DNA of 64,000 bases, taken from Paenibacillus sacheonensis. GTDB taxonomy: Bacteria; Bacillota; Bacilli; Paenibacillales; Paenibacillaceae. The stretch covers positions 62,001 to 126,000 of the forward strand of contig NZ_JAAAMU010000004.1 of the NCBI RefSeq assembly GCF_009909195.1, read 5' to 3'. Position numbers and translations under genes: made by a program. Under the pieces are notes generated by a model. It was not told where the DNA came from, ran no database searches, and saw only the letters and a list, made by a program, of their open reading frames with translations. Shown here piece by piece: positions 27,010 through 36,348 of this stretch; within the stretch, counting starts at the first letter, position 1; the number at the start of each line of letters is the position of its first letter.

Positions 27010-28134
27010 ATGAGGCTCGCCCGCTTGAGGAATCGATGGACCGTAATGGCCGTTTCGGCGCTGCTTTTGATGACTGGTTTGGCGGAAACAGCGGCAGCGA
27101 AGCCGGCGGCGATAAGCACCGGAGCGGTAGGTGCCGCATTGGTCGACGTGGAATCCGGCCGGATTTTGTACAGCCATAATGGAGACAAGCCGATGCTGAT
27201 TGCCAGCCTGACGAAGATTATGACGGCGATTGTTGCCATTGAGCACGGGAAGCTGTCCGATATGGTCGAGACGAGCGCTCGTGCGGCAGGCAAGGAAGGC
27301 TCTTCGATTTATTTGCGTCGCGGGGAGAAAATGAGCCTGCATAATATGCTTTACGGACTGATGCTTCGCTCCGGCAACGACGCGGCTACGGCAATCGCGG
27401 AACATGTCGGCGGATCGGAGGAAGGCTTCGTTCACATGATGAACGCCAAAGCCGAGCTTCTGGGACTGGCGAATACGCAATTCATGAATCCGAGCGGCTT
27501 GGATGCGAACGGGCATTATTCTTCGGCGAACGATTTGGCCAAGCTCACCGCTTACGCGTTGAAGAATCCCGTATTCAAGGAAATCGTCAAGACGAAGAGC
27601 AAATCGGCACCGAACCCCAATGATCCGTGGGACTACGTATGGAAAAACAAAAACAAAATGCTCGCCATGTACGAAGGCGCCGATGGCGTCAAGACCGGCT
27701 ATACGAAGAAGTCGCTTCGCTGTCTCGTCAGCTCGGCGACACGGAGCGGACAGCAGCTGGTCGCGGTTACGATCAATGATCGCAATGACTGGAACGATCA
27801 CATGCACATGCTCAATTATGGCTTTACTTATTTCCCGCTCAGCGAGATCGCGCATAAAGGACAACCTGTGAGCGGTTATCCGTTTGCCGTCGGGCGCACG
27901 CTCCGTTATCCGTTCGCGGAAGGCGAGAAGGAGCAGCTGCAATCCAAGCTGAAGCTGCTGAATACGCGTTCCACGGCATATTTGTTGGGCGAGCGAGGTA
28001 CGATGGAATGGTTCGTAGGAGATGACAAAGTAGGCAGCGCTCCGGTCTATGAATCCCAAGACGCGCGAGTCGGAGTGAACAAGCCGGCCGGAGCTTCGGG
28101 AGGACGGGCCGGGGCAGGTTCGAACGGCAAGTAG
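27010..28134 (+). CDS. dacB: D-alanyl-D-alanine carboxypeptidase DacB
   Basis: S11-family penicillin-binding protein that lowers cortex cross-linking in the mother cell. A signal peptide ends near AAAKP (about 30). Motifs are SLTK (Ser about 66), SGND (Ser about 121) and KTGY (Lys about 228). The C-terminal domain after about 290 ends in a Gly/Ala-rich tail. Start ATG follows GAAGGAGG. Linkage to spmA-spmB supports DacB over the vegetative DacA. A weak sigma-E-like sequence lies at about 26861-26891. Confidence 0.93.
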   Translation: MRLARLRNRWTVMAVSALLLMTGLAETAAAKPAAISTGAVGAALVDVESGRILYSHNGDKPMLIASLTKIMTAIVAIEHGKLSDMVETSARAAGKEGSSIYLRRGEKMSLHNMLYGLMLRSGNDAATAIAEHVGGSEEGFVHMMNAKAELLGLANTQFMNPSGLDANGHYSSANDLAKLTAYALKNPVFKEIVKTKSKSAPNPNDPWDYVWKNKNKMLAMYEGADGVKTGYTKKSLRCLVSSATRSGQQLVAVTINDRNDWNDHMHMLNYGFTYFPLSEIAHKGQPVSGYPFAVGRTLRYPFAEGEKEQLQSKLKLLNTRSTAYLLGERGTMEWFVGDDKVGSAPVYESQDARVGVNKPAGASGGRAGAGSNGK

Positions 28135-28221
28135 CGCCATACGGACTCGACGTTAATTATCGGAATCAGGAATGGCAGCTGCGATCAGTTGGCGTATTTC
28201 AATAAGGAAGGAGGAGGCGGG

Positions 28222-28902
28222 ATGGTAAATTTCATTTGGCTCTTCTTCATCGCGGTGAGCTTCGTTGCCGCGATCCTGAACGGACGCATGGAGGCGCTCA
28301 CCGAAGCTGCCTTCGAAGGCGCCAAAAGCGGCGTGACCGTCAGCTTCGGCTTGATTAGCGTAATGGTGTTTTGGCTCGGGCTGATGAGGATCGGCGAGGA
28401 TGCGGGATTGCTCCGCAAAATCGCCGTCCTGCTTCAACCCGCCGTCCGTTTTCTGTTTCCGGACGTTCCGAAGGGTCATCCGGCGCTCGGCTACATCATG
28501 AGCAATATGAGCGCGAATATTCTCGGCCTCGGCAATGCGGCAACGCCGATGGGGATCAAGGCGATGCAGGAGCTGCAGAAGCTGAATCCGCACAAGGAAA
28601 CGGCATCCGCCGCCATGTGCACGCTGCTCGCGCTCAACACCTCCAGCATTACCCTCGTCCCGACGACGCTTATTGCGATCCGGATGACTTACGGCTCCGT
28701 CAATCCGGCCGAAATCGTCGGTACGACATTGGCGGCGACGCTGGTGGCCACGGCAGCAGCAATCCTGGCCGATCGTTGGTACAGGCATCGGTACAACCGC
28801 AGGCCGCCGAAAGACATAGGCCGGGATGGGACCATGGCGCAAGGACCGCCGGGTTCGGATGCCGGAGGCTTCGGTCAGGGAAAGGGTGAGGCCGTTGTAT
28901 GA
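28222..28902 (+). CDS. spmA: spore maturation protein SpmA
   Basis: Nucleoside-transporter-gate-like membrane protein needed for spore core dehydration. It starts MVNFIWLFFIAVSFVAAI and has GAKSGVTVSFGLISVMVFWLGLM and SNMSANILGLGNAATPMGIKAMQEL (in parts, about 95-118). ATG 28222 is preceded by GGAAGGAGGAGG. Four or five hydrophobic segments are followed by an unusual Gly-rich C-terminal tail (about 195-226) overlapping spmB. Confidence 0.95.
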   Translation: MVNFIWLFFIAVSFVAAILNGRMEALTEAAFEGAKSGVTVSFGLISVMVFWLGLMRIGEDAGLLRKIAVLLQPAVRFLFPDVPKGHPALGYIMSNMSANILGLGNAATPMGIKAMQELQKLNPHKETASAAMCTLLALNTSSITLVPTTLIAIRMTYGSVNPAEIVGTTLAATLVATAAAILADRWYRHRYNRRPPKDIGRDGTMAQGPPGSDAGGFGQGKGEAVV

Positions 28903-29431
28903 ATGGGTAACGATGATCTCTGCCTGGCTCATTCCGTTCATGATCGTGTTCATTCCCTTGTACGCCGCCTTCAAACGGGTCCCCGTATACGAAACCTTCA
29001 TCGACGGCGCCAAGGACGGCTTCGGCACGGCGATCAATATCATTCCGCATCTTGTCGGCATGATGGTCGCCATCAGCATGTTCCGGGCATCCGGGGCAAT
29101 GGATATGCTGGCAAGCCTTATTCGCCCGTTGTTCGACAGCTTTGGCATTCCGAGCGAGGTGCTTCCGCTTGGCCTGCTGCGGCCGCTCACGGGAGCCGGT
29201 TCGCTGGCTTTCACGACGGAGCTGATCAAGACCTACGGTCCGGACTCCATGATCGGTCGAATCTCCTCCACGGTACAAGGCAGCACCGATACGACGCTGT
29301 ACGTCCTGACGGTATATTTCGGCGCGGTCGGCATCCGCAAGAGCAAATATGCCCTTAAAGTCGGGTTGTTCTCCGACTTGGTCGGTTTTTTTGCAGCTAT
29401 TATCATTTGTTTATTCGTTTTCGGCACTTAG
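28895..29431 (+). CDS. spmB: spore maturation protein SpmB
   Basis: Partner of SpmA. VPVYETFIDGAKDGFGTAINIIPHLVGMMVAI (in parts, about 28-59), LLRPLTGAGS and STDTTLYVLTVYFG are characteristic. TTG 28895 gives 178 aa, the usual length; it lies inside the last codons of spmA after AAGGGTGAGG. ATG 28913 would shorten the first helix. The gene ends at a GC-rich terminator. Confidence 0.94.
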   Translation: MYEWVTMISAWLIPFMIVFIPLYAAFKRVPVYETFIDGAKDGFGTAINIIPHLVGMMVAISMFRASGAMDMLASLIRPLFDSFGIPSEVLPLGLLRPLTGAGSLAFTTELIKTYGPDSMIGRISSTVQGSTDTTLYVLTVYFGAVGIRKSKYALKVGLFSDLVGFFAAIIICLFVFGT

Positions 29432-29446
29432 CTTACATAGTACCGG

Positions 29447-29502
29447 AGCCCCGCCGTCCGTATCGACCTCCCATGGCCGAAGCGGACGGGCAGGGCTTTT
29501 TG
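29447..29502 (+). terminator. Rho-independent terminator after spmB
   Basis: AGCCC-GCCGTCCG pairs with CGGACGGGCAGGGCT, then TTTTT. Confidence 0.85.
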
Positions 29503-29584
29503 CTTATTGCATGGAACGTTTGCCTGCCCGCGCACTTTCTTTCATATGTCGATTTAGGGTATGATGGGGGGTGAGGTGAAAACA

Positions 29585-30325
29585 TTGGAACGTTTACAGA
29601 AAATTTTAGCGCAGGCCGGCGTTGCGTCGCGCCGCAAATGCGAGGAGCTAATTCTCGCCGGAAAGGTACAGGTCAACGAGGAGACCGTTACGACCTTGGG
29701 AGCCAAAGCCGATCCGGCAGTGGACGTTATATCCGTGAATGGACGCGTAATCAGAGGGGAAAGCAAGCTGTACTTGATGCTGCACAAACCGAAGGGCGTC
29801 ATTACGAGCGCGAGCGATCCGCAGGGACGCAAGATCGTCTCCGATTATCTGCCCGGCATCAAGGAGCGGGTATATCCCGTGGGCCGATTGGATTACGATA
29901 CCGAAGGTTTGCTTTTGCTGACCAACGACGGAGAGTTCGCCAATCTGCTGACGCATCCGAGCCATCACGTGCCGAAGACGTACTGGGCAACGGTGAAAGG
30001 AGTGCCGCACGGTACGTCGCTGGAGAAGCTGAAGCAGGGCATTCTGCTTGAGGACGGAATGACGGCTCCCGCCGAAGTGGAATACCACGACGTAAATACG
30101 GAGAAGAATCAGGCTACGATCACGATCACGATTTACGAAGGCCGTAACCGCCAAGTGCGCCGTATGTTCGATGCCATCAATCATCCCGTCATCCTGCTTC
30201 GAAGGGTTCGTTTCGGCGAACTGGGCCTGCACGGTCTGGCCCGCGGCAAGTTTCGTCATTTGACGCCGAGAGAGGTGCAAGATCTTCGCTCCGCAGCCGT
30301 CAAGACACATAAAATTCAAAAATAA
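29585..30325 (+). CDS. rluB: 23S rRNA pseudouridine synthase RluB
   Basis: Modifies a uridine near the peptidyl-transferase centre. An N-terminal S4 domain (ERLQKILAQAGVASRRKCEELI, in part, about 2-60) is followed by the RsuA/RluB catalytic domain with GRLDYDTEGLLLLTNDG (catalytic Asp about 103) and EGRNRQVRRMF. TTG 29585 lies five bases after GAGGTGA and starts at the family position; GTG 29576 is an alternative. It is located before resA as in B. subtilis. Confidence 0.95.
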   Translation: MERLQKILAQAGVASRRKCEELILAGKVQVNEETVTTLGAKADPAVDVISVNGRVIRGESKLYLMLHKPKGVITSASDPQGRKIVSDYLPGIKERVYPVGRLDYDTEGLLLLTNDGEFANLLTHPSHHVPKTYWATVKGVPHGTSLEKLKQGILLEDGMTAPAEVEYHDVNTEKNQATITITIYEGRNRQVRRMFDAINHPVILLRRVRFGELGLHGLARGKFRHLTPREVQDLRSAAVKTHKIQK

Positions 30326-30332
30326 CAAGCGG

Positions 30333-30368
30333 CGGCAACCTCAATTGCCGTCCGATTTTCGTTATAAT
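30333..30368 (+). promoter_or_regulatory. hairpin and possible -10 before resA
   Basis: CGGCAA/TTGCCG (30334-30350) forms a small hairpin just after rluB, and a TATAAT at 30363-30368 may be the -10 of the res operon, but no -35 sits at the right distance. It could be an activated (ResD-type) promoter. Confidence 0.4.
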
Positions 30369-30420
30369 GAAGGTACGGAATTTAGCAGCATGGCAGCTTA
30401 CGAACAGGCGGTGTATAGCT

Positions 30421-30948
30421 ATGAAATCAAACCGCAGACTCATTCAAGTGCTGATCTTCCTCGGCGTTATCGTTCTCGGCGGTTATGCCATCGGCAATTC
30501 GTTGTTTGCCGACGGCGGCGGTCTTCCGCGCAAAGGCTCGAAACCGCCCGCATTCGCGCTTCTCGACGCGGACGGCAAGACGCATCGTCTCGAGGACTAT
30601 AAAGGCAAGGCGCTCGTCATCAATTTCTGGGGCAGCTTCTGCCCGGGATGCGTGACCGAAACGCCGGATTTGGAAGCGCAGTACAAGAAGCATGGTGACA
30701 AGCCGTTTGAAATCGTCGGGATCAATCTAAGCGAGGATCGTTTAACGATTAACAATTTCATTAAACAGTATGGCGTCAGCTATACGATTCTGCAGGACAA
30801 CAATCGGCAAGTCGAAAGCGCATATGGGCTTAAGTCGTATCCAACCACCTTCTTCGTGAAGCCAGACGGTACGATCATGGACGTCTTTATCGGACCGATG
30901 GGCGAACAAGACATGGACGAGCGCATCACGAAACTGTTGGCGTCCTAG
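30421..30948 (+). CDS. resA: thiol-disulfide oxidoreductase ResA
   Basis: Membrane-anchored extracytoplasmic thioredoxin that reduces apocytochrome c before haem ligation. N-terminal anchor at about 8-28, thioredoxin fold after 40. The active site is FCPGCV (Cys74, Cys77); characterised ResA proteins have CEPC, so the Glu next to the first Cys is missing here. SYPTTFFVKPDG carries the cis-Pro. ATG 30421 is chosen; the ribosome binding site is weak (AGGCGG). It is first in the resABC unit. Confidence 0.93.
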   Translation: MKSNRRLIQVLIFLGVIVLGGYAIGNSLFADGGGLPRKGSKPPAFALLDADGKTHRLEDYKGKALVINFWGSFCPGCVTETPDLEAQYKKHGDKPFEIVGINLSEDRLTINNFIKQYGVSYTILQDNNRQVESAYGLKSYPTTFFVKPDGTIMDVFIGPMGEQDMDERITKLLAS

Positions 30949-30967
30949 TCCGGGGAGGTTTTTTGCT

Positions 30968-32632
30968 TTGTCAGCTTTTGAAAACACGAAATGCGAATGC
31001 GGTCATCAGAATCCGACCGGCACGGTGCTGTGCGAGAACTGCGGATATCCCCTCGATCCGGAGGAGGAGAGCAGCGAAGCTCCGCTGGAGATGCGTTACG
31101 ACGGCATCGCGCGGCGCTCGCAGAAGGCGAATCCGAATCCGATCGACCGGGTGTGGAATTTCTTCTCGTCCGTGAAGGTCGCCGTTCGATTGATCGTCAT
31201 CACGCTTATCGCGGCAATGATCGGCACGATTTTCACGCAGGAAAATGCTTTTATCTCCTTCGATCCGACTACCTACTACGAAGGCAAGTACGGCTGGATC
31301 GGCAAATGGTATTATAAGCTTGGTTTCTCCAATACTTACGAATCCTGGTGGTTCATCGGCCTGCTCGTTATGATCGGCACCTCGCTTGTCATTTGCAGCC
31401 TGGACCGCGTCCTGCCGCTGTACCGGGCGCTCAACAAGCAGCAAATTCGCAAGCATGAACAGTTCCTGGTCCGTCAGAAAACGGTGTATACGGGCGAGAT
31501 CGAAGGTCCGGAAGATGTATGGACGGACAACATGGCCAAACAGCTGAAGCGCAAGCACTACAAGGTTCATATGGAAGGCGGCGCGCTGCTAGCCGAGAAG
31601 AACCGTTTCAGCCGCTGGGGTCCTTACGTCAATCATATCGGCTTGATCATCTTCCTGCTAGCGGTGCTGCTTCGCACGCTGCCCGGCTGGTCGATCGACA
31701 ACTATGTGACGGTTGCGGAAGGGGACACGGTGAAGGTTCCGGAGACGAAGTATTACGTCAAGAACGAGAAATTCACGATCGATTACTACACGGACGCCGA
31801 ACTGCCGAAGGAATTGAAAGGCACGGCGCGAGCGAAGCTTTACGAGACGCAGGCCATCCTCTACACGTGCGCGGCGGACTGCGACGATCCGTCCAAGGAG
31901 CCGAAGCTTACGGAAGTGAAGCGGCATAACATTATCGTGAATGATCCGCTCTCTTATAACGGCATTAAAGCCTACCAGTTCGGCTTCGATGACACGCCGA
32001 AGCTGAAGGCGGTCAATCCTGTGCTGATCGACAAGAAAACAGGTAAATCCTACGGTCCGTTCAAGCTCGATATGCGCAATCCGCAGCTTAATTTCGAGCT
32101 TGGGCCGTATTCGCTGGAGCTTCGTCAATCGTATATGGATTTCGCCCTGAATTCGGACGGCAAGCCGACGACGAAGTCGCGCGAGCCGAATGCGCCGGCA
32201 TTCGTGTTCCTGTTGAAGGGACCCGGCCTATCCGACAAAGGCGAGCCGTACATGTACTTCCCGAAACAAAACGATAAGGCACGCTTTAGCCAGGACGTCA
32301 TCAACGGCGAGCTGGCCGAACGCTTCGAGCTGAAAGTGCCGGCAATGGAAGGCGTCGAATTCACGCCGGTGGAAACCTCGCTTAACATCCGCTATGACCG
32401 GGCGATGCCATATATTTGGGTCGGAGCGGGCATATCCATGTTCGGCCTCCTGCTGGGTTCCTATTGGCAGCACCGCCGGATATGGCTGCGTCTTGACAAC
32501 GGCCGCGTGACGCTCGGCGCCCATACGAACAAGAATAATTACGGCATGCGTGCCGAGGTCACGTCCGCGCTGCGCGGTATAGGCATCGTCGTAGAGCCGA
32601 AGTCGCTCGATAACGGGAGGAACAAATCGTGA
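30968..32632 (+). CDS. resB: cytochrome c biogenesis protein ResB
   Basis: Haem-delivery component of the System II haem lyase. An N-terminal zinc ribbon (CECGH...CENCG, residues about 9-27) precedes four transmembrane helices: about 75-95, 130-150, 220-240 and 480-500. A large extracytoplasmic domain lies between helices three and four. TTG 30968 lies eight bases after GGGGAGG. The 554 aa match B. subtilis ResB in layout. The stop overlaps resC by four bases (GTGA). Confidence 0.95.
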   Translation: MSAFENTKCECGHQNPTGTVLCENCGYPLDPEEESSEAPLEMRYDGIARRSQKANPNPIDRVWNFFSSVKVAVRLIVITLIAAMIGTIFTQENAFISFDPTTYYEGKYGWIGKWYYKLGFSNTYESWWFIGLLVMIGTSLVICSLDRVLPLYRALNKQQIRKHEQFLVRQKTVYTGEIEGPEDVWTDNMAKQLKRKHYKVHMEGGALLAEKNRFSRWGPYVNHIGLIIFLLAVLLRTLPGWSIDNYVTVAEGDTVKVPETKYYVKNEKFTIDYYTDAELPKELKGTARAKLYETQAILYTCAADCDDPSKEPKLTEVKRHNIIVNDPLSYNGIKAYQFGFDDTPKLKAVNPVLIDKKTGKSYGPFKLDMRNPQLNFELGPYSLELRQSYMDFALNSDGKPTTKSREPNAPAFVFLLKGPGLSDKGEPYMYFPKQNDKARFSQDVINGELAERFELKVPAMEGVEFTPVETSLNIRYDRAMPYIWVGAGISMFGLLLGSYWQHRRIWLRLDNGRVTLGAHTNKNNYGMRAEVTSALRGIGIVVEPKSLDNGRNKS

Positions 32633-33888
32633 GTTTGCTTGATTTCAGCAGCGACGCGTTTATCGTCGCATTCTTTCTATACTGCTTCGGATTTTTGTTT
32701 TACGGGGTATCCGCTCTCGGCAGGAAATGGAGCAAGCGCAGTCCGGAGGAGCATATCAGAAGGTGGGGCCGCGTCGCTTATATCGTGTCCTTACTTGGCT
32801 TCATCGCCCATCTGACGTTCTTCTTCACGCGTTGGTCCGGCGGCGGCCACATTCCGACGAGCAACATGTACGAATTCATGTCGTTTCTCGCGATGGCGAT
32901 CATGGCGGCGTTCATCGTGGTCGACGCGATCTATCGCAAACCGCTGCTCGGACTGTTCACGCTTCCGCTCGTGGTCATCATCGTCGCTTATGCGGCCGTG
33001 TTTCCGCAAGAAGTGCAGCCGCTCATTCCGGCCCTGCAGTCCTATTGGCTGAAGATTCACGTGACGACGGCTGCGACGGGCGAAGCGTTCTTCGCGGTGG
33101 GTTTCGCCGCAGGACTGATGTATCTGCTTCGCACGGTTGATTTCAAGAAAACGGATCAACGCGCAAGACGCGAACAACGCTGGGTAGAGTTTACGCTCTA
33201 CGTGATCATCGTCATCATTGCATTTATCGGATCCGTCTTCGGATTCCGCGGTGCGGGCTACGAAGCGAATTTCAAACAGGAGACGGTCGAGATCGACGAC
33301 AGCGGCGCAGAGAATTCGACGGTCAACACGGTCGAGTACTCCCTGCCGCCGATCTTCAAGCCTTATAACAGCCAGGTCGTGACGATGGATTCGTTCCTTG
33401 GCATCGACAAGCCGTTGTTCGAGACGCCGCACTGGATGCATGGCGTCGATGCGGCGCGCAAGCTCAACACGATTACATGGTCGATCGTCAACGGCTCTAT
33501 TCTGTACGGTTTACTTCGTCTTGCGCTTCGCAAACGAATCGGTGCCGCTATCCATCCGCTGATGGATGGCATCGACGAGGATGACATCGACGAGATCAGT
33601 TATCGCGCTATCGCGATCGGTTATCCGATCTTCATGCTCGGCGCTCTGATCTTCGCGATGATATGGGCGTACATTGCCTGGTCGCGTTTCTGGGGCTGGG
33701 ATCCGAAGGAAGTATGGGCCCTTATAACGTGGCTCTATTATACGGCCTATCTGCATTTCCGTTTGTCGCGCGGCTGGCACGGTTCCAAGTCCGCTTGGCT
33801 TGCCGTCATCGGCTTCGTCGTCGTCATGTTTACGCTGATCGGGGTCAATCTCGTCCTCGTCGGCCTGCACTCGTACGCGGGTGTATAA
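32629..33888 (+). CDS. resC: cytochrome c biogenesis protein ResC (CcsA family)
   Basis: Polytopic partner of ResB in haem transport and ligation. The haem-handling WGWDPKEVWALITW motif (about 355-368) and conserved membrane His residues (HVTTAATGEAFF; HLTFFFTRW; HFRLSRGWHGSKS) are present, with eight or so transmembrane helices. The GTG start is overlapped by the resB stop and preceded by GGGAGG. The 419 aa include a soluble insert near 205-260. Confidence 0.95.
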   Translation: MSLLDFSSDAFIVAFFLYCFGFLFYGVSALGRKWSKRSPEEHIRRWGRVAYIVSLLGFIAHLTFFFTRWSGGGHIPTSNMYEFMSFLAMAIMAAFIVVDAIYRKPLLGLFTLPLVVIIVAYAAVFPQEVQPLIPALQSYWLKIHVTTAATGEAFFAVGFAAGLMYLLRTVDFKKTDQRARREQRWVEFTLYVIIVIIAFIGSVFGFRGAGYEANFKQETVEIDDSGAENSTVNTVEYSLPPIFKPYNSQVVTMDSFLGIDKPLFETPHWMHGVDAARKLNTITWSIVNGSILYGLLRLALRKRIGAAIHPLMDGIDEDDIDEISYRAIAIGYPIFMLGALIFAMIWAYIAWSRFWGWDPKEVWALITWLYYTAYLHFRLSRGWHGSKSAWLAVIGFVVVMFTLIGVNLVLVGLHSYAGV

Positions 33889-33901
33889 TTGAAATTGTGA
33901 C

Positions 33902-33946
33902 CTGCAGGCAGGCGCGCGTCTCATGAGGCGTGCGCCTGCCGTGCAG
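33902..33946. other. strong hairpin between resC and resD
   Basis: CTGCA-GGCAGGCGC pairs with GCGCCTGCC-TGCAG, nearly uninterrupted, with a smaller inner stem. No U tract follows. It probably protects or partly terminates the resABC message ahead of resDE. Confidence 0.6.
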
Positions 33947-33980
33947 TATGGAATTCGATTCCCGAGAGGAGACATGCCAG

Positions 33981-34697
33981 ATGTCCGAAGAACTTCACCG
34001 CATTCTCGTCGTTGACGACGAAGAACGAATCCGCAGGCTGCTCAAAATGTATCTGGAGAAGGAAGGCTATATCATCGAGGAAGCGGAGGACGGCGAGTCC
34101 GCGCTGCGGATGGCGACTATCGGCGAATTCGATCTGATCCTGCTCGACGTGATGCTTCCGGGCATGGACGGCATCGAGGTATGCACGCGTCTGCGTCAAG
34201 TGAAAGCGACGCCGGTCATCATGCTCACCGCGAAAGGCGAGGAGATGAACCGCGTGCAAGGTTTCGAGGTCGGCGCGGATGATTACGTCGTCAAGCCGTT
34301 CAGTCCCCGCGAGGTCATTTATCGCGTCAAGGCTATTCTGCGACGCTCGTCGGCTACTGCTTTCCTGACGAAGGAAGCGTTGACGAGCAACAATATCGTA
34401 TTCCCGCATCTCATCATCGAGCATGATGCGCACCGTGTCATGGCTGGCGGCCAAGAAGTAAGCCTGACGCCGAAGGAATACGAGCTGCTGCATTATTTGG
34501 CCATCTCGCCGGATAAAGTATTTTCCCGCGAAGAGCTGTTGAAGGACGTGTGGAACTACGAGTTTTTCGGCGACCTTCGTACGGTGGATACGCATGTCAA
34601 ACGGCTCCGCGAGAAGCTGAACAAGGTGTCACCGGAAGCGGCTATGATGATTACGACGGTATGGGGCGTCGGCTATAAGCTCGAGGTGTCCAAATAA
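33981..34697 (+). CDS. resD: response regulator ResD
   Basis: OmpR-family regulator of aerobic and anaerobic respiration. Acidic pocket DDEE (about 13-16), phospho-acceptor Asp in LLDVMLPGMDG (about 56), switch Thr in MLTAKGE and Lys in VKPFSP; winged helix about 135-238 with RTVDTHVKRLREKL. ATG 33981 is nine bases after AGAGGAG. Placement after resABC and directly before resE supports the name. The resE start follows the stop without a gap. Confidence 0.95.
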   Translation: MSEELHRILVVDDEERIRRLLKMYLEKEGYIIEEAEDGESALRMATIGEFDLILLDVMLPGMDGIEVCTRLRQVKATPVIMLTAKGEEMNRVQGFEVGADDYVVKPFSPREVIYRVKAILRRSSATAFLTKEALTSNNIVFPHLIIEHDAHRVMAGGQEVSLTPKEYELLHYLAISPDKVFSREELLKDVWNYEFFGDLRTVDTHVKRLREKLNKVSPEAAMMITTVWGVGYKLEVSK

Positions 34698-36128
34698 GTG
34701 GTTATTTGGCGCAGCGTAGTCGGCAAGCTTTGGCTTACCATCATTGCTCTCGTGGCAGCCGTTTTGCTGATTCTCGGCATGTTCCTGCTGCAGTACATCG
34801 ACATCGCTTTCAGTAAATCGAATTCCCATGCCGTTAAGGTGCTGTTCGTCTATACGGCGATCATCGGATTCTTGTTATCTACGTTCTTCGCGTTCTTCCT
34901 CTCTACCAAGATCACCCAGCCGCTGCTGCAAATGAAGAAAGCGGCCGATCTGATCTCGCAGGGCGAATACCGCACTCGCGTGCCGATTCGATCGACGGAC
35001 GAGATCGGGGATTTGGCGAATACGTTCAACAATATGGCTGTCGAGCTGGAGACCCTGATTCGCGACTTGAATCATGAGAAAGAGCATCTGGCTAGCGTGC
35101 ATCGCAGCATGGCGGATGCCGTCGTCACGTTCGATACGTCCGGGCAGGTCATTCTCTCCAATCCGAGCGGCCAGCAGTTGGTCGACCGTTGGCTGGAGCT
35201 GGAATGGACAGAGGAATCCCGCATGCGTTCGCAGGTTCCGGGCCCGTTGTTCGACCTTTATCTGAAAGTGCTTCGCGAGGGGAGAGACTTGACGGACAAG
35301 GTGCATGTGCAAAGCGCCGTATGGTCGGTCGTCATGGCCCCGCTGAAATCCAACGATGCCGTCCGCGGCGCAGTAGCCGTCATGCGCAACGTCACCGAAG
35401 AATCGAAGCTGGAGAAGCTGCGGCGCGATTTCGTCGCCAATGTCTCCCATGAGCTCCGCACGCCTTTATCGATGCTGCAGGGCTACAGCGAAGCACTGCT
35501 GGACGATATTGCGGCTTCGCCGGAAGAGCGGAGGGAACTCGCGCAGGTCATTAACGAAGAGTCGCTCCGCATGGGACGGCTGGTGAAGGATCTGCTGGAC
35601 TTGGCCCGTATGGAAGCAGGCCACTTAGAGATCAACCTGGAACCGACGGATCTCACGATGCTGCTGAAGCGCGTGCACCGCAAATTCCAAGGCTTGGCGA
35701 AGGAACAGAACATTCAGTTGGACATCGAGCTTGCCGACGAGCCGCTCATGATCGCCGAAGGGGACGAAGACCGTCTGGAGCAGGTGCTGACGAATCTGCT
35801 CAGCAATGCCGTTCGCCATACCCCGCAGGAAGCGCATATTGCGCTTTGCGCCCAACCGGTAATCGTCAATCGCCAAGCATATGTGGAGATTCGGGTGCGG
35901 GATGAAGGAGAAGGGATTCCGAGCGAAGACCTGCCTTACATCTTCGAACGGTTCTACAAGGCCGACAAAGCGCGGACGCGCGGGGCTTCTTCCGGCGGCA
36001 CGGGGCTCGGCCTCGCGATCGTGAAGAACATCATCGAGTCGCATCACGGTCAAATCCGAGCCGAAAGCACGGTCGGCGTCGGTACGGTCTTCACCGTGCT
36101 GCTGCCGGTCGATCCCATTGTCGCCTAA
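34698..36128 (+). CDS. resE: sensor histidine kinase ResE
   Basis: Redox-linked sensor for ResD. TM1 about 10-30, short extracellular loop, TM2 about 45-65, HAMP about 65-118, PAS domain about 125-235, phospho-acceptor His in NVSHELRTPLSM (about 254), then the ATPase domain with NLLSNAVRH, DEGEGIPSED and GTGLGLAIVKN. The extracytoplasmic loop is much shorter than in B. subtilis ResE (about 110 residues there), so signal sensing probably relies on the PAS domain. GTG start after GAGGTG. Confidence 0.93.
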   Translation: MVIWRSVVGKLWLTIIALVAAVLLILGMFLLQYIDIAFSKSNSHAVKVLFVYTAIIGFLLSTFFAFFLSTKITQPLLQMKKAADLISQGEYRTRVPIRSTDEIGDLANTFNNMAVELETLIRDLNHEKEHLASVHRSMADAVVTFDTSGQVILSNPSGQQLVDRWLELEWTEESRMRSQVPGPLFDLYLKVLREGRDLTDKVHVQSAVWSVVMAPLKSNDAVRGAVAVMRNVTEESKLEKLRRDFVANVSHELRTPLSMLQGYSEALLDDIAASPEERRELAQVINEESLRMGRLVKDLLDLARMEAGHLEINLEPTDLTMLLKRVHRKFQGLAKEQNIQLDIELADEPLMIAEGDEDRLEQVLTNLLSNAVRHTPQEAHIALCAQPVIVNRQAYVEIRVRDEGEGIPSEDLPYIFERFYKADKARTRGASSGGTGLGLAIVKNIIESHHGQIRAESTVGVGTVFTVLLPVDPIVA

Positions 36129-36160
36129 CAAGAGCGCTCCGAACTTCGGAGCGCTCTTGT
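36129..36160 (+). terminator. terminator after resE
   Basis: CAAGAGCGCTCCGAA pairs perfectly with TTCGGAGCGCTCTTG around one base, then TTGTGT; the long perfect stem compensates for a short U run. Confidence 0.75.
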
Positions 36161-36284
36161 TGTGTATCGCCGGCATAACGGGGATGAATGTCGGAGAGAG
36201 CCGCGCGGAAGTCGTATCTTGTTGAAGGAAGTAGACAAATCTTGTTGGTCGTGAAACATTTTCTGGGCATAATCGCCCCATAGG

Positions 36285-36326
36285 TATAAAAAGAACGCCT
36301 TTCCCCGAAGGGAAAGGCGCTCTTTG
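36285..36326 (-). terminator. terminator after serA (minus strand)
   Basis: Read on the minus strand: AAAGAGCGCCTTTCCC, TTCG loop, GGGAAAGGCGTTCTTT, then TTATA. One A-C mismatch in the stem. Confidence 0.85.
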
Positions 36327-36348
36327 TCTGTAAATAGGGGTACCAGGC

